64,000 nucleotides of DNA from Oceanococcus sp041619555 (GCA_041619555.1 JBFKDQ010000004.1:1-64000), one strand, 5' to 3'; shown: positions 35,391-44,820, numbered from the stretch's first letter. Notes: generated by a model not told the origin, from the sequence alone. Program-made: numbers and translations.

Positions 35391-38146
35391 CAGAGCTTAC
35401 CGTGGCACTGCTTGTATTTCTTGCCGGAACCGCAGGGACAAGGTTCATTCCGACCAACCTTGCGTTCCTCGCGGGTGAATGTCGCCGGCTTGGGTGGCGC
35501 GGCTGGGCGCGGGACCGCCCGGACGCGGCTGGCCGCGGCAGCCGGCTTCGCGGCCTCTGCTGATTCCGCGGCGGACGCATCGGCCGCCAGGGCGCTCGAC
35601 GCCTCGGCATGCTCGAAATGCATCTCACGTTCGCGCCGCGCCTGGTCCACACGCTCGATATCTTCCGGCTGCTGGATTCTCACCTTGCAGACGATGCTGC
35701 TGACTTCCTGCTTGTAGCGTTCGATCAATTCGGCAAACATCGCGAACGCCTCGCGCTTGTATTCCTGCTTGGGGTCCTTCTGCGCGTAACCGCGCAGGTG
35801 AATACCCTTGCGCAAATAGTCCATCGCCGCCAGATGTTCGCGCCACAGGGTATCAAGCACCTGCAACATGATCGCCTTCTCGAAATGATCCAGCGATTCG
35901 TCGCCGGCCTGCCGCCGTTTTTCGAGGTAGTCGCCCTCGATCTTCTCGATGATGCGAGCCAGCAGCGCCTCATCCGACAGGCCCTTGTCCTGATCCAGCC
36001 AGTCCTTGAGTTCCACCGTGCAGCCGAACTCGCGCGCGAGCACATCCTGCAGGTCATCCAGGCGCCAGAGTTCCTCGGCACTGCCTTTGGGCACGTAGGT
36101 GCGGAACGTCTTTTCGAGCACATCGGTGCGGATCTGGGTGACCACCTCACGCAGCGACTCGTTCGACAGCAGGCCATCGCGCATCTCGTACACGACACGT
36201 CGCTGATCATTGGCGACGTTGTCGTATTCCAGCAGATTCTTGCGGATGTCGAAATTGTGCGCCTCAACCTTGCGCTGGGCGGTTTCGATCGAGCGCGTGA
36301 CCCAGGGGTGCTCGATCGCCTCGCCCTTCTCCATGCCCAGCCCCTGCAGCATGCCGCGCAGTCTGGGCGGGGTGAAGATGCGCATCAGATTATCGTCAAG
36401 CGAGAGATAGAAGCGCGTGCGCCCCGGGTCACCCTGACGCCCGGAACGACCACGCAACTGATTGTCGATGCGCCGTGATTCATGCCGCTCGGAGCCCAGG
36501 ACCAGCAGACCGCCGGCGGCAATCACCCGCTCATGCCGCTTGCGCCACTCATGCTGGGCCTTCTTGCGCGCTTCCTTGTCATCCTCGGGCAGGGCTGCCA
36601 ACTCGCTGTCGAGGTTGCCGCCCAGCACGATGTCGGTTCCTCGGCCCGCCATGTTGGTGGCGATGGTTACCGCGCCGGGGCGGCCGGCCTGGGCCACGAT
36701 TTCGGCCTCACGCTCATGCTGCTTGGCGTTCAGCACCTCATGCCGGATCTTGCGTCGATTGAGTTCCTGGGACAGGATTTCCGAGGTCTCGATCGATGCG
36801 GTACCGACCAGAATCGGTTGACCACGATCGGCCGCTTCCTGGATGTCTCTGGCGATCGCGTCATATTTTTCCGCCGCCGTCATGAAGACCTGATCCGGCG
36901 TGTCGATCCTCACCATCGGTTTGTTGGTCGGAATCACGACCACTTCCAGGTTGTAAATCTGCTGGAATTCGAACGCTTCGGTATCCGCAGTACCGGTCAT
37001 GCCCGACAGCTTTTCGTACAGACGGAAATAATTCTGGAAAGTGATCGAGGCCAGCGTCTGGTTTTCCTGCTGGATCTTGACCCCTTCCTTGGCTTCCACC
37101 GCCTGATGCAAGCCATCCGACCAGCGGCGCCCCGGCATCATGCGACCGGTGAATTCATCGATGATGATCACCTGCCCGTCCCGAACGATGTACTCCACAT
37201 CGCGCTGATACAGGGCGTGGGCGCGCAATGCGGCCATGGCATGGTGCATCAGGATAATGTTGGAGGCGTCATACAGGCTGCCTTCGTTGAGCAAGCCGGC
37301 TTCCTCGAACAGATCTTCCAACGCGGCGTGCCCGTCTTCGCTCAGGTGGACCTGCTTGGTCTTCTCGTCAACCGTGAAGTGCCCCTCGCCGTCCTCTTCT
37401 TCCTGGCGCTTGAGTTTCGGCACCAGCGCATTCATGCGCCGGTAGACTTCCGGGTCGTCGTCGGTCGGTCCGGAAATGATCAGCGGCGTGCGCGCCTCGT
37501 CGATCAGAATCGAATCCACCTCGTCAATGACCGCGAAGGCCTGGCCGCGCTGCACCCGGTCTTCGAGGCGAAAGGCCATGTTGTCGCGCAGGTAGTCGAA
37601 ACCGAATTCGTTGTTGGTGCCATAGGTGATGTCCGCCGCATAGGCTTCACGCTTTTGCGAGGTGCTCTGGCCATGCACCACAACCCCGGTGCTCAGGCCC
37701 AGAAAGCCGTACAGCTTGCCCATCCACTGGGCATCACGCGCGGCCAGATAATCATTCACCGTGACGACATGCACGCCCTTGCCGGGCAGCGCATTGAGAT
37801 AGGCGACCAGGGTGGCGACCAGGGTCTTGCCCTCGCCGGTTCGCATCTCGGCGATCTTGCCCTGATTCAGCACCGCGGCGCCGATCAACTGGACATCAAA
37901 ATGACGCATCCCCAGCACACGTTTGCCGGCCTCCCGGGCAACCGCGAAGGCCTCTGGAATCAGGCTGTCCAGACTGGCCCCATCCTGCAAGCGCTTGCGG
38001 AACTCCTCCGTCTTGGCAGCCAGCGCGGCATCCGAGAGGCGACTGATGCTCTCTTCCAGCGCATTGGTCTGCACCACCAGCGGCTGCAGGCGGTTCAACA
38101 GGCGTTGATTGCGGCTACCGAAAAGTTTGCTAAAGAGTTTTGCCAT
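35390..38146 (-). CDS. secA: Preprotein translocase ATPase SecA
   Basis: Motor ATPase of the Sec pathway that pushes unfolded preproteins through SecYEG; 918 residues. Walker A is MRTGEGKT at residues 101-108, followed by the DEAD-type DEVDSILIDEART, the GRGTDIVLGG motif and the QLRGRSGRQGDPG motif of the second nucleotide-binding domain. An Ala/Pro-rich linker leads to the zinc site CPCGSGKKYKQCH at the C-terminus, which binds SecB. A 159-base gap separates it from the M23 peptidase gene upstream on the same strand; no secM-like gene is evident. Confidence 0.98.
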   Translation of the reverse strand: MAKLFSKLFGSRNQRLLNRLQPLVVQTNALEESISRLSDAALAAKTEEFRKRLQDGASLDSLIPEAFAVAREAGKRVLGMRHFDVQLIGAAVLNQGKIAEMRTGEGKTLVATLVAYLNALPGKGVHVVTVNDYLAARDAQWMGKLYGFLGLSTGVVVHGQSTSQKREAYAADITYGTNNEFGFDYLRDNMAFRLEDRVQRGQAFAVIDEVDSILIDEARTPLIISGPTDDDPEVYRRMNALVPKLKRQEEEDGEGHFTVDEKTKQVHLSEDGHAALEDLFEEAGLLNEGSLYDASNIILMHHAMAALRAHALYQRDVEYIVRDGQVIIIDEFTGRMMPGRRWSDGLHQAVEAKEGVKIQQENQTLASITFQNYFRLYEKLSGMTGTADTEAFEFQQIYNLEVVVIPTNKPMVRIDTPDQVFMTAAEKYDAIARDIQEAADRGQPILVGTASIETSEILSQELNRRKIRHEVLNAKQHEREAEIVAQAGRPGAVTIATNMAGRGTDIVLGGNLDSELAALPEDDKEARKKAQHEWRKRHERVIAAGGLLVLGSERHESRRIDNQLRGRSGRQGDPGRTRFYLSLDDNLMRIFTPPRLRGMLQGLGMEKGEAIEHPWVTRSIETAQRKVEAHNFDIRKNLLEYDNVANDQRRVVYEMRDGLLSNESLREVVTQIRTDVLEKTFRTYVPKGSAEELWRLDDLQDVLAREFGCTVELKDWLDQDKGLSDEALLARIIEKIEGDYLEKRRQAGDESLDHFEKAIMLQVLDTLWREHLAAMDYLRKGIHLRGYAQKDPKQEYKREAFAMFAELIERYKQEVSSIVCKVRIQQPEDIERVDQARREREMHFEHAEASSALAADASAAESAEAAKPAAAASRVRAVPRPAAPPKPATFTREERKVGRNEPCPCGSGKKYKQCHGKL

Positions 38147-38305
38147 GGGTTCGATGGAAAGTGGCCAGAATCTGGCTGCAAAAACCGTGAATGATACTGG
38201 TTTTTACCCCCCGTCAGCGAATCCGACGCGGGCCGCGGCCACTTCCCCCTGGCGGAAAGCCCGCTGGCAGCGGCAGTGAAATCCGGTCCGCTGGACCACG
38301 GACAC

Positions 38306-39217
38306 CTAGCGCTGAGCGATGTATTGCTTCGGATCGATGCGTTGGCCGTCGACCATGACCTCGAAATGCACATGGGCGCCGGTCGCACGACCGGACTTGC
38401 CGACCAGTGCAATTTTCTGGCCTTTCTCGACCTTGTCGCCAGCACGCACCAGATTGCGGCTATTGTGCCCATAGCGGGTGACATAGCCATTGCCGTGATT
38501 GATTTCCACGACATTGCCGTAGCCGCTGCGGGTGCCCGCAAAGGCGACGATGCCTGAAGCGACCGCCACCACGTCGCTGCCAAGGCGGGCCGCGAAATCA
38601 ATGCCAGAGTGAGTGGCCACCCGACCGGTAAATGGATCCGAGCGACGGCCGAAAGTGGATGAAATCCAACCCTTGGCAACCGGCCAGCCCGAAGGGTATT
38701 GCTCGGAATGCAGCTGGCTCACGAGCAGAAAATGCTCCAGGACATCCAGCTGCCGCTCCTTCAGATCCAGTTCCGCGCTGAGCTGATCGAGAGCGTCATG
38801 CCTGGGCGCCATCAATTCCTCGCCAGGCTGGGCCGGCCCGCCCAGTGCTGGCGGCGTGGAAAAATCGAATTCATCGGAAGAAAGCTGGGCAATTTCCGTC
38901 AGCTTCTGTCCAGCGGCATTCAGACGCATCACCTCGGCCTGCATCTGCCCCAGGCGACGGGCGATCGCGGCCTGGCTGGCCGCGAGCTGCTGCCGGCTAT
39001 CAGCCAGTCGCAGACGCTGCTCTTCCAGCGCGGGCCGAATGTCCGCGATATGATCCAGGCTTAACCCGCTCAGGGCAACGGTTGGCGCTGAAGCCCGCCC
39101 GAGCTGGAACGCCGCAATGGCTACGACCACGGTTAGCATGGCTGCGCTAAACAGCATGTTTCGAGTAGATGGTTTCAATACTTCGACCTTCAGCTTTTCA
39201 GCCGATACACTAGGCAT
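38306..39217 (-). CDS. M23 (LytM) family metallopeptidase, membrane-anchored
   Basis: Peptidoglycan-endopeptidase-like protein of 303 residues. An N-terminal signal anchor (about residues 21-42, AAMLTVVVAIAAFQLG) is followed by a coiled coil of about 100 residues rich in Gln, Arg and Ala. The C-terminal LytM domain has the zinc motifs THSGIDFA (HxxxD) and HVHFE (HxH), so the peptidase is likely active. GRRSDPFTGR before it is also typical. It is related to the M23 peptidases located beside secA in many gammaproteobacteria. It is divergent to dciA with only 24 bases between the two starts. Its substrate and regulator are unknown. Confidence 0.9.
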   Translation of the reverse strand: MPSVSAEKLKVEVLKPSTRNMLFSAAMLTVVVAIAAFQLGRASAPTVALSGLSLDHIADIRPALEEQRLRLADSRQQLAASQAAIARRLGQMQAEVMRLNAAGQKLTEIAQLSSDEFDFSTPPALGGPAQPGEELMAPRHDALDQLSAELDLKERQLDVLEHFLLVSQLHSEQYPSGWPVAKGWISSTFGRRSDPFTGRVATHSGIDFAARLGSDVVAVASGIVAFAGTRSGYGNVVEINHGNGYVTRYGHNSRNLVRAGDKVEKGQKIALVGKSGRATGAHVHFEVMVDGQRIDPKQYIAQR

Positions 39218-39241
39218 CTCTTAAATTTCTCCCCAAACTCC

Positions 39242-39574
39242 GTGAGCCGGCATCAATTTTCTGACCTGAGCAAATTCGCCATGGCGGACCTGTGGTCTCG
39301 GGTGGATCTGCATTGCAGAATCCAGTCGCTGATCGACGCTCAGCTACCCAAGGCCTTCAAAGGCCATGTTCAGGTAGCCTGCCTCGAAGGCGACAGCCTA
39401 GTGCTTTGCACCGACTCCCCTTTATGGGCATCGGACTTACGCTACAGAAGCACTGTGATACTGAAAAGCGTAAATTCTCACTACAAACTGCAATTATGCC
39501 GGTGCGATATCAAAGTTCGTCCCGGCGCTTTTCTGACTCGTTCGCCTCAAACAGGCAGCAGACCCGGGGCATAG
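39242..39574 (+). CDS. DciA (DUF721) family protein, short
   Basis: Small protein of 110 residues of the DUF721/DciA family, whose best-known members load or help the replicative helicase DnaB in bacteria lacking DnaC. The core SRVDLHCRIQSLIDAQLPKA followed by LEGDSLVLCTDSPLWASDLR and the QLCRCDIKVRP strand fits the domain. The GTG at 39242 has no clear ribosome site; an in-frame ATG at 39281 is an alternative. Its last 28 bases overlap the 3' end of lpxC on the other strand, so the C-terminal tail (SPQTGSRPGA) is shared sequence. The family is usually longer, so the tail may be shortened. Confidence 0.75.
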   Translation: MSRHQFSDLSKFAMADLWSRVDLHCRIQSLIDAQLPKAFKGHVQVACLEGDSLVLCTDSPLWASDLRYRSTVILKSVNSHYKLQLCRCDIKVRPGAFLTRSPQTGSRPGA

Positions 39575-40458
39575 AGCACCGGCGCCTCTTCCTGTTCATC
39601 AAAGCTCACCAGTTCATAGGCGCTCTGATCTGCAAGCAAGGCCAGTGCCAATTGATTATTGAGCGCATGACCGGACTTGAATCCGGCATAGGCGCCGACG
39701 ATGCCAAAGCCCATCAGATACAGATCACCGATGGCATCCAGGATCTTGTGACGGACGAATTCGTCCTTGTAACGCAGACCGTCTTCGTTCAGCACACGGT
39801 AATCATCCAGGACGATGGCATTGTCCAGACTACCGCCCAGCGCCAGATTACGCGAACGCAGGTATTCGATGTCCCGCATGAAGCCGAAAGTGCGCGCCCG
39901 GCTGACTTCCCGAACGTAGCTCGTCGTGCCGAAATCGACACAGGCACTTTGCACACCGTCGGCGAACACCGGGTGGTTGAACTCGATGGCGAAATCGACC
40001 TTGAAGCCGTCATAGGGTTCGAACCGCGCCCATTTGTCGCCGTCAGACACCATGACCGGATTCTTGATCCGGATCATGCGCTTGGGCGCAGCCTGCTCGG
40101 CAATGCCGGCGGACTGAATCAGGAACACGAATGGCCCGGCACTGCCGTCCATAATGGGCACTTCCGGCGACGACAGCTCCACGTAGGCATTGTCGATGCC
40201 CAAGCCGGCAAAAGCAGACATCAAATGCTCGATGGTTGCGATACGCACGCCGTCCTGGTCCAGTGCCGTGCACAGGGTGGTGTCCTTTACCAGGGCGGCG
40301 CGGGCAGGCACTTCCACCATGGGCTGCAGATCACGCCGACGGAAAACAATGCCCGTATCGACCGGCGCCGGACGCAGGTGCAGGGACACCTTGTCCCCGG
40401 AATGCAGTCCGACTCCCGTCGCACGAATATCGCTCTGTAATGTTCTCTGTCTCAGCAT
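39547..40458 (-). CDS. lpxC: UDP-3-O-acyl-N-acetylglucosamine deacetylase LpxC
   Basis: Zinc deacetylase that commits to lipid A synthesis; 303 residues, the normal length. It opens MLRQRTLQSDIRATGVGLHS. The zinc ligands are the His in TIEHLMSAFAG, and the His and Asp of RHKILDAIGDLYLMG. The ATG at 40458 was chosen: AGGAG lies ten bases upstream, and the upstream extension has no similarity. It is separated from ftsZ by a strong terminator and a 160-base spacer, so it has its own promoter although it follows ftsZ on the same strand. Confidence 0.97.
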   Translation of the reverse strand: MLRQRTLQSDIRATGVGLHSGDKVSLHLRPAPVDTGIVFRRRDLQPMVEVPARAALVKDTTLCTALDQDGVRIATIEHLMSAFAGLGIDNAYVELSSPEVPIMDGSAGPFVFLIQSAGIAEQAAPKRMIRIKNPVMVSDGDKWARFEPYDGFKVDFAIEFNHPVFADGVQSACVDFGTTSYVREVSRARTFGFMRDIEYLRSRNLALGGSLDNAIVLDDYRVLNEDGLRYKDEFVRHKILDAIGDLYLMGFGIVGAYAGFKSGHALNNQLALALLADQSAYELVSFDEQEEAPVLYAPGLLPV

Positions 40459-40620
40459 CTGTGAACGTCTCCTGACGACTCCGGGCAATGGCCTCTGACC
40501 GCTTTACACGGCCAACACGGAAATTTGGTTGCCATGATAGTACATATTTCTATGTTGCAATGCAACAGCGGAGATTTTGTTTCACCATGGTTTCATGCAT
40601 TTAGCAACTTTCCGCGCCAC
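40459..40620 (-). promoter_or_regulatory. lpxC upstream region with AT-rich promoter candidate
   Basis: The 162 bases between the ftsZ terminator and lpxC contain an AT-rich block at about 40515-40565. On the minus strand it has TATCAT (40539-40534) as a possible -10 and TTGCAA (40560-40555) as a possible -35, 15 bases apart, shorter than ideal. A promoter is expected here because of the terminator upstream, but this assignment is weak. Confidence 0.35.
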
Positions 40621-40657
40621 AAAAAAACCCGATGCAAGCTCAGGCTCGCATCGGGTT
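40621..40657 (-). terminator. Rho-independent terminator after ftsZ
   Basis: On the minus strand a stem of eleven pairs (AAACCCGATGC with GCATCGGGTTT) is extended by AGC/GCT across one mismatch around a four-base loop, and ends in seven T. It lies about 50 bases after the ftsZ stop and closes the dcw cluster. Confidence 0.92.
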
Positions 40658-40707
40658 TGTGATCACATCATCGGATCAGATTCTGATGGCCGACCCTCCT
40701 GGCGGCC

Positions 40708-41892
40708 TCAGTCAGCCTGCGTCCGCAGGAAGGCCGGCACGTCGAGCCAGTCGTCGTCCCTCAGGCTAGGTGCCGCATTACCAGCATCCAGATGACGTCC
40801 GCCGGCAGCCGCCCGCTTCGGCACCGGGATTTTCAGATCCTCGGGCTTGGTTTCGATCACTTCGACCGGCTTGGCCTGGCCGATCGAGGTGACCCGACTG
40901 GAACCGGGTTCGGGCATGCTGCGCTTGAGCTGGGAGTCCAGTCCGGTGGCCACCACGGTGACCCGCAAATTGTCTCCGGCACTCTCATCGTCCACGGTGC
41001 CGACAATCACCTCGGCCGACTCGGAAGCCGCCTCGGTCATCAGTTCCATGACCTGGGTGTATTCATCGATGGTCAGGTTGGCACCGGTCACATTGACCAG
41101 CAGACCCTCTGCGCCCTGGATCGACAGCTCTTCCAGCAGCGGACAGGACAGCGCAGCTTCGGCCGCAATCTTCGCCCGGTCCTCACCGGCACCGGTACCG
41201 ATGCCGATCATGGCCATGCCCTGCACACCCATCACCTTCTTCACGTCGGCGAAGTCGACGTTCATCCGCCCTTCACAGCTGATGATCTCGGCAATGCCCT
41301 GAACTGCGTTGTGCAGAACATCGTTCGAGGCGGTGAACGCATCACGCATCGATACACCCTTGCCCAGCACCGGCAGCAGGCGCTCGTTCGGGATCACGAT
41401 CAGGGAATGGACGTGCTTGTTCAGCTCTTCGATCCCATGCTTGGCCACAGCCATGCGCTTGGCGCGCTCGAACTGGAACGGCTTGGTCACCACCGCGACG
41501 GTCAGAATCCCCATCTCGCGGGCAATTTCAGCCACCACCGGGGCTGCACCGGTACCCGTGCCACCGCCCATGCCGGCCGTGATGAACAGCATGTCAGTGC
41601 CTTCGATCAGCTCGATGATGCGCTCGCGATCTTCCAGAGCCGCCTGACGGCCCACATTGGGATCGGCGCCCGCCCCCAGACCGCGGGTGATTTGCTGCCC
41701 GATCGGCAACAGCACATCGGCCTCGCAACGACGAAGATGCTGGGCATCGGTATTGGCGCAGATGAACTCTACCCCGCGAATGCCTGCCGCAACCATCTGA
41801 TTGACCGTATTGCTGCCACCGCCGCCGACACCGACGACCTTGATGACCGCTTCCTTGGTCTGCGTTTCCATTACTTCAAATACTTCACTCAT
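40708..41892 (-). CDS. ftsZ: Cell division protein FtsZ
   Basis: Tubulin-like GTPase that forms the division ring; 394 residues. The N-terminal GTPase core has GVGGGGSNTVNQM, the GTP-binding signature GMGGGTGTGAAP near residue 107, and the T7 loop NVDFADVKKVM. The variable linker is rich in Pro and Lys. The extreme C-terminal tail WLDVPAFLR is the peptide bound by FtsA and ZipA. The ATG at 41892 has AGGAG eight bases upstream; a GTG three bases before it is an alternative. ftsA ends 38 bases upstream, and the terminator 40621-40657 follows. Confidence 0.98.
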   Translation of the reverse strand: MSEVFEVMETQTKEAVIKVVGVGGGGSNTVNQMVAAGIRGVEFICANTDAQHLRRCEADVLLPIGQQITRGLGAGADPNVGRQAALEDRERIIELIEGTDMLFITAGMGGGTGTGAAPVVAEIAREMGILTVAVVTKPFQFERAKRMAVAKHGIEELNKHVHSLIVIPNERLLPVLGKGVSMRDAFTASNDVLHNAVQGIAEIISCEGRMNVDFADVKKVMGVQGMAMIGIGTGAGEDRAKIAAEAALSCPLLEELSIQGAEGLLVNVTGANLTIDEYTQVMELMTEAASESAEVIVGTVDDESAGDNLRVTVVATGLDSQLKRSMPEPGSSRVTSIGQAKPVEVIETKPEDLKIPVPKRAAAGGRHLDAGNAAPSLRDDDWLDVPAFLRTQAD

Positions 41893-41930
41893 CACCAGTA
41901 CTCCTTGCTAAATGACGTGAACTCATAAAA

Positions 41931-43166
41931 TCAAAAATTGCCTTGGAACCAACTTTTCATGCGCGCCAGCACCTGCGCGAACCCCGACTCGCTGTATTTC
42001 CCTGGAGCTTGCGGCAGGCTCTGGCTGCCGAAGCGCAACAAACCAATCCCCGTGGCATGCCCAGGGTTCCCTGCCACATCGGACAAACCTTTGACTGCCG
42101 TTGGCAGCCCGAGACGCACCGGCACCTCGAAGATCTCCTCGGCCAGCTCGACCGCACCGCGCAACTGGGCGCTACCGCCGGTCAGAACCACCCCGCCAGC
42201 CGGCATGGTGTCGAAACCGCCCCGGCGAACCTCGCGCAGGATGAGCCGGAATAGCTCATCCATGCGAGCCCGAATCACCTCGGTGAGGACGTGTTTGGAC
42301 ATGCGCCGGTTCGGGCGATCGCCGACCTCGCTGACATCGATCATGTCGTCGCCCTCGATCAGCTCAGGCAGGGCGCAGCCATGGCGAATCTTGATTTCGT
42401 CGGCGTGCTTGGGCGGCGCCCGCAAGGCCACGGCGATGTCGTTGGACACATGATCACCACCGATCGGAATCACCGCCGTATGGCGGATGGCCCCATGCTC
42501 GAAAACGGCGATATCGGACGTGCCACCGCCGATGTCGATCAGACAGACCCCCAGCTCTTTCTCGTCTTCCAGTAGCACGGCATAGCTGGAAGCCAGCTGC
42601 TCGAGAATCAGCTTGTCGACCTGCAGACCGCAGCGCTCGATGCATTTGGCGATGTTCTGCGCCGCGCTGACGCTGCCCGTAATCATGTGCACGCGGACTT
42701 CCAGGCGCACCCCGGACATGCCGATGGGCTCGGTAATGCCGCCCTGGTCATCCACGATGAATTCCTGTGGCAGCACATGCAGCAATTTCTGGTCGGCCGG
42801 GATCGCCACCGCACAGGCCGCATCGATGACCCGATCGACATCATGCTGGCTGACTTCCCGGGTACGTACCGCGACGATGCCATTGGAATTGAGGCTGCGG
42901 ACATGACTACCGGAGATGCCGGCGTAGACCGACTGAATCCGGCAGCCCGCCATCAGCTCGGCTTCTTCCACCGCCCGCTTGATCGATTGAACGGTGGCCT
43001 CAATGTTTACGACCACGCCCTTTTTCAGCCCCTTGGAAGGATGCAGGCCGAAGCCGACAATATCGACCTCGCCTGCGGAACTAACCTCCCCCACAATGGC
43101 GGCAATCTTCGATGTACCCACATCCAGGCCGACAATCAGGCTGCTGCGGTCAACTCTTTTGCTCAT
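41931..43166 (-). CDS. ftsA: Cell division protein FtsA
   Basis: Actin-like ATPase that tethers FtsZ to the membrane; 411 residues. It opens RSSLIVGLDVGTSKIAAIVG, the phosphate-1 motif of the ASKHA fold, and has VCLIDIGGGTSDIAVF for phosphate 2 and VVLTGGSAQLRG for the adenosine loop. The C-terminal ends in an amphipathic helix (ARMKSWFQGNF), its membrane anchor. It overlaps ftsQ by four bases (ATGA). Confidence 0.97.
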   Translation of the reverse strand: MSKRVDRSSLIVGLDVGTSKIAAIVGEVSSAGEVDIVGFGLHPSKGLKKGVVVNIEATVQSIKRAVEEAELMAGCRIQSVYAGISGSHVRSLNSNGIVAVRTREVSQHDVDRVIDAACAVAIPADQKLLHVLPQEFIVDDQGGITEPIGMSGVRLEVRVHMITGSVSAAQNIAKCIERCGLQVDKLILEQLASSYAVLLEDEKELGVCLIDIGGGTSDIAVFEHGAIRHTAVIPIGGDHVSNDIAVALRAPPKHADEIKIRHGCALPELIEGDDMIDVSEVGDRPNRRMSKHVLTEVIRARMDELFRLILREVRRGGFDTMPAGGVVLTGGSAQLRGAVELAEEIFEVPVRLGLPTAVKGLSDVAGNPGHATGIGLLRFGSQSLPQAPGKYSESGFAQVLARMKSWFQGNF

Positions 43167-43900
43167 AGATCTCGTTCCGAGGAAACATCGCCCGCCAACC
43201 AGCGGACGGCAAAGCCATTGCGATAGCGCAGGTCAACTGCCGCCACCTCGGCCAGACGCGGCATCAGCACCGGCAGCACCACGTCAGCCAGAAGTCGGAA
43301 CTTTTCCGCCACCGGCTCGCGCCCGAACTCCAGCTCAAGACTCTGCACGCCGATCTTGAGCTGCGCGCTGCGGTCCCCCGTGGCCGATACCGACCAGCGA
43401 CTCAAGCGCCAGCTCTCCGGCAAGTTCGGCAACACCGCCTGCAGATCGGCAAACACCGCGGCGGCCTGCGTCTGCGGCCCGGCAATGGCCAATTCGAGCT
43501 CGGGCAGCTTGGCTGGATGGATGAGCTGCCCTTCGCGTGTCAGGACCGCGCCCTCCCAGGCGGCCAGGGCCCGATGGCTACGCACATGAACGGCCAGCCG
43601 ATCCGGCCAGAGACGCTCCACCTGCACCGAGGCGGCCCAGGGCAGTTCGAGCAGACGAGACTCCAGGGCATCGGTATCCAGGGCAAAGACCCCCCCCCCC
43701 AGATGGGGTGCCGCGATCGCTCGGACGTCCGCTGGCTGCAATTCGCCAAACTCGCCATAAAGCGCCATCTGCAATGGCGCGGAGCCGACCTTGGCCAGCG
43801 CGAAGCCGATCAGACCGGCAATCAGCAAGGCGACGCCGGCGCCCACACCGTAATCCAGCGAAGGAAGATTCTTCTGCATCGTCGCCTGCTGCCCGCTCAT
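43163..43900 (-). CDS. ftsQ: Cell division protein FtsQ
   Basis: Divisome protein that bridges FtsZ-ring proteins and septal wall synthesis; 245 residues. A short cytoplasmic stretch is followed by one membrane helix (about residues 18-37) and a periplasmic POTRA domain (ADVRAIAAPHLGGGVFALD, then VQVERLWPDRLAVHV). It lies between ddlB and ftsA with four-base overlaps on both sides. An 11-base G tract on the coding strand (43690-43700) encodes Gly68-Gly70 just before VFALD. The frame is correct with 11 G, since the protein continues with normal FtsQ features. Confidence 0.95.
   Translation of the reverse strand: MSGQQATMQKNLPSLDYGVGAGVALLIAGLIGFALAKVGSAPLQMALYGEFGELQPADVRAIAAPHLGGGVFALDTDALESRLLELPWAASVQVERLWPDRLAVHVRSHRALAAWEGAVLTREGQLIHPAKLPELELAIAGPQTQAAAVFADLQAVLPNLPESWRLSRWSVSATGDRSAQLKIGVQSLELEFGREPVAEKFRLLADVVLPVLMPRLAEVAAVDLRYRNGFAVRWLAGDVSSERDL
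43690..43700 (-). repeat. Eleven-G homopolymer inside ftsQ
   Basis: On the coding (minus) strand eleven consecutive G encode the end of Leu67, Gly68-70 and the start of Val71. This is the longest homopolymer I noticed in the window. A one-base slip would truncate the essential protein after about 70 residues. Confidence 0.9.
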
Positions 43901-44820
43901 GACCGCGGCTCCGTACTGGACTGCAGAATCTGCCAGACCAGTTCATCGAAATCGATGCCGGCGGCGCTGGCCGCCTTGGGCACCAGGGAGTGGCTGGTCA
44001 GACCAGGCACGGTGTTGAGCTCCAGAAACCAAGGCTGCCCCTGGCGATCCAGAAAGAAATCGAGCCGCCCCCAGCCGCTGGCGCCACAGGCATCGAACGC
44101 CTGCAGACAGAGGGCCTGCAAGGCGCGCTCCTGCCCCGGCGGCAGGCCACAAGGACACAGATAGGCCGTATCCTCGGCCTGGTACTTGGCATGGTAGTCA
44201 TAGAAGCTGGCACGCGGCTCAACCCGAATCAGGGGCAGCGCACGACCATTGAGAACGGCGGCGGTATATTCCTGACCATCGATGAAACGCTCGACCAGCA
44301 CGCGTGCGTCAAAGCGTGCCGCTTCCTGGTGCGCGGCCATCAGATCCTCCGCCCGCAGGACCTTGCTCATGCCGATGCTCGAGCCCTCCGTCGCCGGCTT
44401 GACGAACAGGGGCAGACCCAGTTCCTCGACGACCCTGGCGGCGACAAAATCCGCGCCGAGAAGACGACTCGGCGGCGTCGGCACGCCAGCTGCCTGCCAC
44501 ACGGCTTTGGTCATCGCCTTGTTCATCGCGAGCGCGGAGGCGGCCAGGCCGCTACCGGTATAAGGCAGGGCCTGCAATTCGAGCGCAGCCTGTACCTGCC
44601 CGTCCTCACCACCGCGGCCATGCAGGGCGATGAATACGCGGGCAAAGTCCTGTCCGGCCAGGCCGAGGACCGTCGCGGGACTGGCATCCACCAGATGTGC
44701 ATCGACCTGGCGGCGACGCAAGGCCGCGTGCACGGCTTGTCCACTTTGCAGGGACACCTCGCGCTCGGCAGACCAGCCGCCATAGAGCACCGCCACCTTG
44801 CCCATTTCAGCCGCATTCAT
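43897..44820 (-). CDS. ddlB: D-alanine-D-alanine ligase
   Basis: ATP-grasp enzyme joining two D-alanines for peptidoglycan precursors; 307 residues. It begins GKVAVLYGGWSAEREVSLQS. The conserved ALHGRGGEDG, LPLFVKPATEGSSIGM and the magnesium site FLELNTVPGLTSHSL are intact. The dcw position between murB and ftsQ marks it as the B-type ligase. Start ATG at 44820 overlaps the murB stop (ATGA); the ATG five codons later (MGKVAVLYGG) is an alternative. Confidence 0.97.
   Translation of the reverse strand: MNAAEMGKVAVLYGGWSAEREVSLQSGQAVHAALRRRQVDAHLVDASPATVLGLAGQDFARVFIALHGRGGEDGQVQAALELQALPYTGSGLAASALAMNKAMTKAVWQAAGVPTPPSRLLGADFVAARVVEELGLPLFVKPATEGSSIGMSKVLRAEDLMAAHQEAARFDARVLVERFIDGQEYTAAVLNGRALPLIRVEPRASFYDYHAKYQAEDTAYLCPCGLPPGQERALQALCLQAFDACGASGWGRLDFFLDRQGQPWFLELNTVPGLTSHSLVPKAASAAGIDFDELVWQILQSSTEPRS

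Noticed and set aside
36482..38194. Long plus-strand reading frame (about 570 codons) opposite secA
   Set aside because: Antisense frame in GC-rich DNA; secA is unmistakable on the other strand and the product has no recognisable pattern.
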